DNA from: Ruminococcaceae bacterium UBA7030
Lineage (GTDB): Bacteria; Bacillota; Clostridia; Oscillospirales; Acutalibacteraceae
Assembly (NCBI GenBank): GCA_002494125.1
Contig: DLBD01000035.1
Coordinates: 1 to 9,586 of the forward strand
DNA length: 9,586 nucleotides
Direction: 5' to 3'
Below, one piece after another: positions 1-5,515 of the stretch. The position numbers and the translations under genes are program-made. The notes under the pieces were generated by a model. It had not been told where the DNA came from, searched no databases, and saw only the letters and a list, made by a program, of their open reading frames with translations. Within the stretch, counting starts at the first letter, position 1; each line of letters opens with the position of its first letter.

Positions 1-77
1 GGGTTCCATCTTCTTGTCTGGTGTCCGAAATGAACGCCTGCTTCTAAAAGCTGTTTCATTGAAACTACGTTTGCCAT
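1..77 (-). CDS. rpsB: 30S ribosomal protein S2, N-terminal fragment
   Basis: Only the first 25 codons and two bases are inside the window; the gene runs off the left edge. Reading the minus strand from the ATG at 77-75 gives MANVVSMKQLLEAGVHFGHQ followed by TRRWN. This is the highly conserved N-terminus of ribosomal protein S2, including the AGVHFGHQTRRWNP signature. S2 is a late-assembling protein of the small ribosomal subunit and in many bacteria represses its own mRNA. A strong Shine-Dalgarno site, AAAAGGAGG (94-86), sits 8 bases upstream of the ATG. The gene has its own promoter and a structured leader, described separately. In most bacteria tsf (elongation factor Ts) follows rpsB, but that would lie outside the window. 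Confidence 0.95.
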   Translation of the reverse strand, partial: MANVVSMKQLLEAGVHFGHQTRRWN

Positions 78-196
78 AATAAATTCCTCCTTTTAGGTTT
101 TTCCTCCACAGGTGAAGTGGCAATGAGCCTTGTGATTAACCTACGGCTCCTTCTCCTGTGTGCGTATTCGCATTTATATATTTTTACACGAATGCT
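78..196 (-). promoter_or_regulatory. Structured 5' leader of rpsB with predicted pseudoknot
   Basis: The transcript predicted from the upstream promoter has a leader of about 118 nt. On the minus strand an outer stem CACAGG/CCTGTG (160-155 with 112-107) encloses an inner stem GAGCC/GGCTC (149-145 with 129-125). The inner loop carries UAGGUU (143-138). That hexamer is perfectly complementary to AACCUA (99-94), which directly abuts the AAAAGGAGG Shine-Dalgarno site (94-86). This allows a six-pair pseudoknot next to, and touching by one base, the ribosome binding site. A small TGCG-AATA-CGCA hairpin (172-161) precedes the outer stem. Ribosomal protein leaders commonly bind the encoded protein to shut off translation, so S2 is the probable ligand. 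I recall that an rpsB leader motif has been described in Firmicutes but could not compare with it. The pairings are read directly from the sequence; the function is inferred. Confidence 0.72.
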
Positions 197-201
197 GAAA
201 C

Positions 202-230
202 ATTATAACAGATGATTTATAAAAAATCAA
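202..230 (-). promoter_or_regulatory. Sigma-A promoter of rpsB
   Basis: On the minus strand, TTGATT (230-225) and a perfect TATAAT (207-202) are separated by exactly 17 bases. TGT precedes the -10, giving an extended TGn -10 element. Transcription would start near 196-195. The -35 lies only three bases beyond the gatD stop codon, and there is no convincing terminator between gatD and rpsB, so read-through from the murT-gatD operon may add to rpsB expression. An inverted repeat TGATTT/AAATCA (229-224 with 218-213) overlaps the -35 and spacer; it may be chance in AT-rich DNA. Confidence 0.85.
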
Positions 231-233
231 GTA

Positions 234-956
234 TTATTTAATATATAGCTTAAATACCTGCTTCCTTGCCTTTTCCTCAAGAATATCGTCAAGTGGTGCA
301 AGTTCAGTTTTGCCGTATTTATTCTCAAGAGCCTTTGAAATAAGAAAGTCGGCAAACTGCGGGTTTTTAGGCAGTATCGGACCGTGAGAATATGTTCCGA
401 AAGTGTTTTTATACCTTACGCCCTCGGTGCCATCCTCGCCGTTATTCCCATAGCCCTTTATCATTTTTCCAAGCGGTTCAACGCCGGTTCCGAGATAGGT
501 ACGCCCGCTGTGGTTTTCAAAGCCAACAATCTCTATTCCCTCTTTGGTTTTGAAGGCATAGTTACCAATCATTCTTTCCGGCTTTCCCTCTGTATAAAAA
601 TCAAGAGCGCCCATATACTCAAGCATTTTGCCATCATATGTTTTATAGTACTTTCCGAGCATCTGAAAGCCGCCGCAGATTGCAAGCATAACCTTACTGC
701 TTTGTATAGCCTTGTTAATTTCTGCGTCCTTGCCTTTCTTTAGATCGTCGAGAAGAACGTCCTGCTCAAAATCCTGTCCGCCGCCGATGAAAAGAATGTC
801 GTAATCATCAGCATTAAACGTCTTTCCCATAGTTATGGCATCGGTTGAAACATCGATACCTCTTTGTTTCATTCTCTGTGTAAGAGCAATTATATTTCCT
901 CTATCACCATAGAGGTTAAGCATATCCGGATAAAGATGAGCAATTTTAATATTCAT
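234..956 (-). CDS. gatD: Lipid II isoglutaminyl synthase, glutamine amidotransferase subunit GatD
   Basis: This 240-residue class I glutamine amidotransferase releases ammonia from glutamine and passes it to MurT, which amidates the alpha-carboxyl of D-Glu in the lipid II stem peptide on the cytoplasmic side. Visible features are the N-terminal MNIKIAHLYPDMLNLYGDRG, the IGGGQDFEQD segment (57-66), and the nucleophile elbow LAICGGFQMLG with Cys94. Arg128 and the GTYSHGPILPKNP motif with catalytic His191 follow. As I recall, Cys94, Arg128 and His189 are the key residues in Staphylococcus aureus GatD, so spacing is nearly unchanged. I chose the ATG at 956 over an in-frame TTG at 965. The Shine-Dalgarno AAAGGAG (974-968) lies 11 bases from the ATG but only 2 from the TTG. 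The start overlaps the murT stop by one base (TAATG), implying translational coupling and balanced subunit synthesis. Confidence 0.93.
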   Translation of the reverse strand: MNIKIAHLYPDMLNLYGDRGNIIALTQRMKQRGIDVSTDAITMGKTFNADDYDILFIGGGQDFEQDVLLDDLKKGKDAEINKAIQSSKVMLAICGGFQMLGKYYKTYDGKMLEYMGALDFYTEGKPERMIGNYAFKTKEGIEIVGFENHSGRTYLGTGVEPLGKMIKGYGNNGEDGTEGVRYKNTFGTYSHGPILPKNPQFADFLISKALENKYGKTELAPLDDILEEKARKQVFKLYIK

Positions 957-2332
957 TATTCCCAAAACTCCTTTCCGCCGAGTCTTTTAGCAATAACGGG
1001 ACGCATTGTCATCATTGAGGTATAAGTAGGAACGATATAGACGTCCCTGCCCTGACTTGTTGCAATATCGCAAAGCTTTTCATAGTCCTCATTCTCGATG
1101 ACCTTAATCTCGCGTCCTTCGCTTCCCTCGTACTTGACACGGATTGCCATATCGTAGCAGCGCTTACCGGAAACATAGATGTCCTTAATATTTTCTTTTT
1201 TGAATATGTCTGAAAAATCAACATCCCAAATCCAGCTGACATCCCGACCGTCGGCACCGTTATCGTTAAGACTCAGTATCATGGTGTAATCTTCGTCAAT
1301 AGAAGAAAGGAATTTCATTGTCTGGCTGAAGCCGGCAGGGTTTTTGACAAGAATCAAATTAACCTTGTGCTTGCCGTCGCCTGCGTCAAACTGTTCCATC
1401 CTGCCGAAAGCGCCGTTGAAATGCTCAAGCGCGCTTATAACGGTTTTTTCATCTATCCCCGCAGCCGAAAGTGCAGCTGCGCAGCCGATAGCGTTATATA
1501 CATTATATGAGCCGCCAATATTAATTTTAATGATATTTTCACTTCCTGCAAAGCTTGCTGCGACTATTGAATGATCCTGTTTAAGCTCACCTACGGAGGT
1601 TACTGCAAAATCGGGATCAGGCCTTTTATATCCGCACTTTGGACACACGAAGCCGCCGAGATGGCCATAAGTGTGATATGTATAATCATACTCGTGCTTA
1701 CAAAAAATACAGTATTTTGCATCTGAAATTTCAGGTGCCTTCGCATCCTTTTCAAACGGTACATTAACGCCGAAGGTAATAACCTTATTAGGTATTTCTC
1801 TTGACATTGAATATGTAAGAGAGCAGTCGGCGTCAAGGCAAACTGTGGCATTAGGAAGATTCTTGACAGATTCTTTAATTGCATTTAAGGTATGAGTCAC
1901 CTCACCGTAGCGGTCAAGCTGATCTCTGAAAACATTAGTAACAAGAATAACGTCTGCACGTATATATCTTGAAACCTCCTTAAACGCATTTTCGTCACAT
2001 TCTACAATCGCATATTCTTTGGTTGCCTTGCCCGTTATTGTTGAATTCATAATAAATGAAGCAGTAACACCCGTTATAAGATTAGCACCGGATTTGTTGA
2101 TAAAATATGACTTACCTGCTTCCTTTAATCCTTCTTCAATAATACGGCAGGAAGTGGTTTTACCATTAGTACCTGTAACAATAATAACCTTTACATTTTT
2201 AGACAAATCGGCAAGCACATTACGCTTAACCCTCAGCGCAAACTGACCGGGCATCGATGTTGCTCCCCTTCCGAGTTTCTGAAGAACAAAGGTTACAAAC
2301 CTACACACAAGGCAGCTTAAAAAAACTCTCAT
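956..2332 (-). CDS. murT: Lipid II isoglutaminyl synthase, Mur ligase-like subunit MurT
   Basis: MurT is the ATP-dependent ligase half of the MurT/GatD complex that converts D-Glu to D-iso-Gln in lipid II. The 458-residue protein matches the family in length and order. The N-terminus has the GRGATSMPGQ segment (21-30), followed by the ATP P-loop GTNGKTT (54-60). The Mur ligase central domain contains VTNVFRDQLDRYGE (131-144). A four-cysteine zinc ribbon follows (Cys208, 211, 230, 233; CX2C-X18-CX2C), a feature that separates MurT from the classical Mur ligases. The C-terminal DUF1727 domain holds KNPAGFSQ (330-337) and LNDNGADGRDVSWIWD (355-370). The last Asp aligns with the residue reported, from memory, to complete the GatD catalytic triad in S. 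aureus (MurT D349). The start has GGGAGT (2344-2339) 6 bases upstream. The N-terminal 20 residues are hydrophobic with two cysteines and could favour membrane contact, but there is no clear signal peptide. Confidence 0.94.
   Translation of the reverse strand: MRVFLSCLVCRFVTFVLQKLGRGATSMPGQFALRVKRNVLADLSKNVKVIIVTGTNGKTTSCRIIEEGLKEAGKSYFINKSGANLITGVTASFIMNSTITGKATKEYAIVECDENAFKEVSRYIRADVILVTNVFRDQLDRYGEVTHTLNAIKESVKNLPNATVCLDADCSLTYSMSREIPNKVITFGVNVPFEKDAKAPEISDAKYCIFCKHEYDYTYHTYGHLGGFVCPKCGYKRPDPDFAVTSVGELKQDHSIVAASFAGSENIIKINIGGSYNVYNAIGCAAALSAAGIDEKTVISALEHFNGAFGRMEQFDAGDGKHKVNLILVKNPAGFSQTMKFLSSIDEDYTMILSLNDNGADGRDVSWIWDVDFSDIFKKENIKDIYVSGKRCYDMAIRVKYEGSEGREIKVIENEDYEKLCDIATSQGRDVYIVPTYTSMMTMRPVIAKRLGGKEFWE
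968..974 (-). promoter_or_regulatory. Shine-Dalgarno site deciding the gatD start
   Basis: AAAGGAG on the minus strand lies within the last codons of murT. Its distance of 11 bases to the ATG at 956, against 2 bases to the TTG at 965, supports the shorter 240-residue GatD. Confidence 0.7.
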
Positions 2333-2373
2333 TTAATCACTCCCAAATATACTATGGTTAATTCATTGTTTTA

Positions 2374-2402
2374 ATTCTAAACTATCAGTATTTTTTAGTC
2401 AA
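2374..2402 (-). promoter_or_regulatory. Sigma-A promoter of murT-gatD
   Basis: On the minus strand, TTGACT (2402-2397) and TAGAAT (2379-2374) have a 17-base spacer. The DNA upstream of the -35 (about 2403-2440) is very AT-rich, resembling an UP element. Transcription would start near 2367, giving a leader of about 35 nt before the murT ATG at 2332. Confidence 0.75.
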
Positions 2403-2432
2403 GTAATAATTATAGAAATATTCAAGGTTTAA

Positions 2433-2461
2433 TTGTAAAAAAAATAAAGATGTGGTACAAT
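2433..2461 (+). promoter_or_regulatory. Extended -10 promoter of the phosphatase-radical SAM operon
   Basis: TTGTAA (2433-2438) and TACAAT (2456-2461) are spaced by 17 bases, and TGG immediately precedes the -10, an extended TGn element. Transcription would start near 2467-2469, only 8-10 bases before the ATG at 2477. It is arranged back-to-back with the murT promoter, with 30 bases between the two -35 boxes. Confidence 0.7.
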
Positions 2462-2476
2462 GCGTGTGGTGATTTT

Positions 2477-3241
2477 ATGATAGAAAGAATAATTCAAATA
2501 GTAAAAAAAGCGGGAGAAATATATCTTTGCGCAAACGATGACAAGGGTGTTGAGGAGAAAGGCTCTTCGCAAAATCTTGTTACAAAATACGACAAAATGA
2601 TACAGGACTATCTTTTTGAAAACCTAAAAAAGATAATTCCCGATTGCCGTTTTCTCGGCGAAGAAGGCGATGAAAACAAAGAGCTTACAGACGGCTACTG
2701 CTTTATAATTGACCCTATTGACGGAACGACAAATTTTATAAAAGGCTTTCAGCACAGTGCAATAAGCGTCGGTCTTGCAAAGGATAAAGAGCTTATATTG
2801 GGTGTGGTTTACGACCCGGACCTTGACAATATGTTTTACGCAAAAAAAGGAGAAGGCGCTTTCCTTAACGGCAAAAAGATTCGCTGTTCAAGCTGCAGTA
2901 TTGAAAAAAGTCTTGTGCTTTTCGGCACATGTCCTTATGAGCACGAGCTTGCTCATGACACCTTTATTCTTACAGAAAAGGTTTTCAACCGGGCTCTTGA
3001 GGTAAGACGAGGCGGTTGCGCCGCTCTTGATATCTGTTATGTTGCAAGCGGTAAGGCTGACCTTTACTATGAAATGATACTTCGTCCGTGGGATTGGGCG
3101 GGTGCGTCTGTCATTCTTAGTGAAGCCGGCGGCATTGCAAAAACCTTTGATAATAAAAAGCTCGATGCGGGAAGTATTGATTCCTTCGTTTGCGGAAATA
3201 AAAACAGCATTAAGGATTTTTATGAAATATTACAGTCTTAA
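2477..3241 (+). CDS. Inositol monophosphatase family protein
   Basis: This 254-residue protein belongs to the Mg-dependent, lithium-sensitive phosphatase superfamily (inositol-1-monophosphatase, SuhB, CysQ). Metal-site motifs are all present: FLGEEG with acidic residues 62-63, DPIDGTTNF (79-87; Asp79, Asp82 and the Ile81 carbonyl), and RPWDWAGAS (203-211; Asp206). The GGCAALDICYVASGKAD segment (179-195) is typical of the substrate pocket. The true substrate cannot be told: inositol phosphates, 3'-phosphoadenosine phosphate and sugar phosphates are all used within the family. An in-frame ATG at 2450 would add nine residues, but it lies just before the -10 box of the likely promoter. I prefer 2477, preceded by GGTGAT (2468-2473) as Shine-Dalgarno. 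The 3' end overlaps the next gene by 20 bases, so the two form an operon. No signal peptide, so cytoplasmic. Confidence 0.9.
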   Translation: MIERIIQIVKKAGEIYLCANDDKGVEEKGSSQNLVTKYDKMIQDYLFENLKKIIPDCRFLGEEGDENKELTDGYCFIIDPIDGTTNFIKGFQHSAISVGLAKDKELILGVVYDPDLDNMFYAKKGEGAFLNGKKIRCSSCSIEKSLVLFGTCPYEHELAHDTFILTEKVFNRALEVRRGGCAALDICYVASGKADLYYEMILRPWDWAGASVILSEAGGIAKTFDNKKLDAGSIDSFVCGNKNSIKDFYEILQS

Positions 3242-4094
3242 CAATTATCTTCGCGACACCTTTGGCGACAAGGTTTATAAAATAAGTATTGACGGCGGTT
3301 TTACCTGTCCTAACCGTGACGGCACGCTTGACACAAGAGGTTGTATTTTTTGTTCTAAGGGCGGAAGCGGAGAGTTTTCGCAAAGCAGAAAGCTTTCTGT
3401 CAGCGAGCAGCTTGACGCCGGTAAAGCACTTGTTGAAAACAAAATAAAAAGCGGAAAATACATCGCGTACTTCCAACCGTTTACAAATACTTATGCGCCT
3501 GTAGACGTGCTCAGAGAAAAGTATCTTGAAGCAGTGAACAAGGATTATATAGTTGCTTTATCAATCGCAACAAGACCCGATTGTCTTGAAGACGATGTGA
3601 TTAAGCTTCTTGAAGAAATCAACAGTATCAAACCTGTTTTTGTCGAACTCGGACTTCAGACAATACACGAAAGAAGCGCTGAATATATAAGACGCGGTTA
3701 CACTATTGACATATACGAAAAGGCGGTTAATAAGCTCAAACAAATAGGTGTTAATGTGGTTGTGCATCTTATACTCGGACTACCGGGCGAAAGCAGAGAA
3801 GATATGCTTGAAAGTGTTGATTATGTTTGCAAAATCGGTGTTGACGGAATTAAGCTTCAGCTTCTGCATATACTGAAAGGTACAGACCTTGAAAAAGAGT
3901 ATCTTAACGGCAAAGTCAGACCGCTGGAATTTGACGAATATATTAACCTTATCAAGGACTGCGTTGAGATAATACCCGAAAACATTGTTATACACAGACT
4001 GACGGGTGACGGGGCAAAAAAGGATTTAATCGCTCCTTTGTGGTCGGCTGATAAAAAGAAAGTTATAAACGCTCTAAATAAGGCATTAGAATAA
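3222..4094 (+). CDS. TIGR01212 family radical SAM protein (YhcC/YtqA-like)
   Basis: This 290-residue radical SAM protein belongs to the YhcC (E. coli)/YtqA (B. subtilis) family. The signature is DGGFTCPNRDGT followed by RGCIFC. Cys29, Cys41 and Cys44 (CX11CX2C) are the probable ligands of the [4Fe-4S] cluster that cleaves S-adenosylmethionine, as in the Elp3-like group. Further family segments are AYFQPFTNTYAP (82-93), SIATRPDCL (114-122), VELGLQT (141-147), HLILGLPGE (182-190), and HRLTGDG (258-264). I recall that B. subtilis YtqA was recently linked to xm5U wobble-uridine modification in tRNA (proposed name MnmL, beside MnmM); I could not check this and leave the symbol blank. A longer in-frame reading begins at 3102, but the ATG at 3222 is right: AAGGA (3212-3216) is 5 bases upstream and homology begins at MKYYSLNNYLRDTFG. 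Translation is probably coupled to the preceding phosphatase. A terminator follows. Confidence 0.92.
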   Translation: MKYYSLNNYLRDTFGDKVYKISIDGGFTCPNRDGTLDTRGCIFCSKGGSGEFSQSRKLSVSEQLDAGKALVENKIKSGKYIAYFQPFTNTYAPVDVLREKYLEAVNKDYIVALSIATRPDCLEDDVIKLLEEINSIKPVFVELGLQTIHERSAEYIRRGYTIDIYEKAVNKLKQIGVNVVVHLILGLPGESREDMLESVDYVCKIGVDGIKLQLLHILKGTDLEKEYLNGKVRPLEFDEYINLIKDCVEIIPENIVIHRLTGDGAKKDLIAPLWSADKKKVINALNKALE

Positions 4095-4103
4095 TAAAAT
4101 AAA

Positions 4104-4139
4104 CGGTAACTCATTTGAAAATTTGAGTTACCGCTTTTT
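4104..4139. terminator. Bidirectional rho-independent terminator between convergent operons
   Basis: CGGTAACTCA (4104-4113) and TGAGTTACCG (4124-4133) form a perfect 10-bp stem with a 10-base loop, followed on the plus strand by C and five T. On the minus strand the same stem is followed by TTTATTTTATTATT, also suited to termination. It sits 9 bases after the radical SAM stop codon and abuts the stop of the GH29 gene on the other strand, so it probably serves both. Confidence 0.9.
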
Positions 4140-5513
4140 CTATTCATAAAATGAGATTGATTTTATTACAGGGTTTGAGCGCGACTGGCGTATTACAAGG
4201 CGCATACCAAGACATTTTTTAGGCGTTAGCTTTATTATTTTTCTTGCGCCTATAACCGTGCCTGAATAAACTTTTTTGAACCTGTCTCCTTTTTTTCTGA
4301 TATAAAGGTCAAAGGCTTCAATTCTCTGACTCTTTGTTATATCCTCGATTATTGATATATATTTAATCTTCCTTTCCCTGTCAAAATTAAAATCGACATA
4401 ACCCTTTTCTCTTGAAAGCTCGCCGATTTTTTCAACAAGGACCGGCTTGTGATAAATCGAAAGGATTTTTTTGCCGAGCGCCTTAAGTACTCTTGCATCT
4501 TTAGAATGAATTACTCCCTTATCAGTTGGAGGAATATTGAGAAGAAGAGTGCAGTTATTACCGACAGAATTCAGATATATATCAAAGAGCGTTGACGCTG
4601 ATTTAACAGTTGAGTCGTCAGTCTTTGAATAAAACCAGCCCTTACGGATTGAAACATCTACCTCTGCAGGATACCAAACAAGGTTTGCATTTTTGGAGAG
4701 GACGTTTCTTGAACCGAGGTCTTCATCACGTGAGGTTATATTCTGAAGCGAGCTTTTAATATTATGCTGGCTTTTTTTCATTGTTTTTTCAGCGTCTAAT
4801 AGCGGTGCAGGAACAACGGAATATTCGCTTTTTCTCGTCTTGCCGCCTTCATTTCCAACCCATCTTATATCCGGACCGCATATTGCGATATTAGCTTTAG
4901 GCTGAAGACGTCTTACAGTTTCATAATACCTTTCCCAGTCGTATTCGAAATCGACTGCGTCACTGCCCTTCGCTCCGTCAAACCAGACCTCAAAAATTTC
5001 TCCGTAATTAGTTAAAAGTTCCTCAAGCTGATTACAGAAATAATCATTATATTCAGGTGTGCCGTATGTTTTTTCGTGCATATCCCAAGGCGAGAGATAC
5101 ACTCCGAAATCCATTCCCTGCGCCTTACATTCGCTGGAAACCATTTTGACAATATCACCGTCAAAGCCTGACTGAGAAATGCAGAAATCAGTATAAACCG
5201 TATTCCACAGGCAGAAGCCGTCGTGATGCTTACAAGTGAGGATTATACCTGTTGCGCCACTTGATTTAATAGTGCTCACCCACTGCTTTGCATCAATCTT
5301 TTTTATAGTGAAATCGGTTGCCTTTTCGTTTCCTGTTCCCCACTCCCTGACTGTAGCAGTATTCATACCAAAGTGAATAAAGGCGTAAAACGGTTTATTA
5401 GCAAGTCGCACCTGATTTTCACTCGGTGTTACGGATATGTAGCGAAGCACCTCGTCATCGTTAAGAGGAAAGCCTTTGTTGTCAGTTGTCCAGTTTTTAT
5501 TAAAATTTGCCAT
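4140..5513 (-). CDS. Alpha-L-fucosidase, glycoside hydrolase family 29
   Basis: This 457-residue retaining GH29 enzyme removes alpha-linked L-fucose from glycans. The (beta/alpha)8 catalytic domain covers about residues 25-350: FYAFIHFGMNT (42-52), the fucose-binding CKHHDGFCLW (94-103), FGVYLSPWD (136-144), and EVWFDGAKG (175-183) with Asp179 as nucleophile. WYPAEVDVSIRKGWFYS (280-296) resembles the segment that holds the acid/base Glu (here Glu284) in the more linkage-specific GH29 subfamily B, so alpha-1,3/1,4 specificity is plausible but unproven. A C-terminal beta-sandwich follows (about 365-457). There is no signal peptide, lipobox or LPXTG motif, so it should act in the cytoplasm on imported oligosaccharides. 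The ATG lies two bases after the stop of the GH38 gene, with AGGA 8 bases upstream inside that gene. The pair should be co-transcribed and translationally coupled. Its stop codon abuts the bidirectional terminator. Confidence 0.93.
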   Translation of the reverse strand: MANFNKNWTTDNKGFPLNDDEVLRYISVTPSENQVRLANKPFYAFIHFGMNTATVREWGTGNEKATDFTIKKIDAKQWVSTIKSSGATGIILTCKHHDGFCLWNTVYTDFCISQSGFDGDIVKMVSSECKAQGMDFGVYLSPWDMHEKTYGTPEYNDYFCNQLEELLTNYGEIFEVWFDGAKGSDAVDFEYDWERYYETVRRLQPKANIAICGPDIRWVGNEGGKTRKSEYSVVPAPLLDAEKTMKKSQHNIKSSLQNITSRDEDLGSRNVLSKNANLVWYPAEVDVSIRKGWFYSKTDDSTVKSASTLFDIYLNSVGNNCTLLLNIPPTDKGVIHSKDARVLKALGKKILSIYHKPVLVEKIGELSREKGYVDFNFDRERKIKYISIIEDITKSQRIEAFDLYIRKKGDRFKKVYSGTVIGARKIIKLTPKKCLGMRLVIRQSRSNPVIKSISFYE

Positions 5514-5515
5514 AA

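Noticed and set aside
213..229. TGATTT/AAATCA inverted repeat over the rpsB -35 region as an operator
   Set aside because: A six-base arm made almost only of A and T in AT-rich promoter DNA is likely by chance; nothing else supports a regulator here.
384..743. 119-codon plus-strand open frame antisense to gatD
   Set aside because: It shadows the conserved GatD coding frame and has no independent coding signals.
3102..3221. 40-residue N-terminal extension of the radical SAM protein
   Set aside because: The extra residues are an out-of-frame reading of the phosphatase gene; the Shine-Dalgarno site and the family's N-terminus both point to the ATG at 3222.
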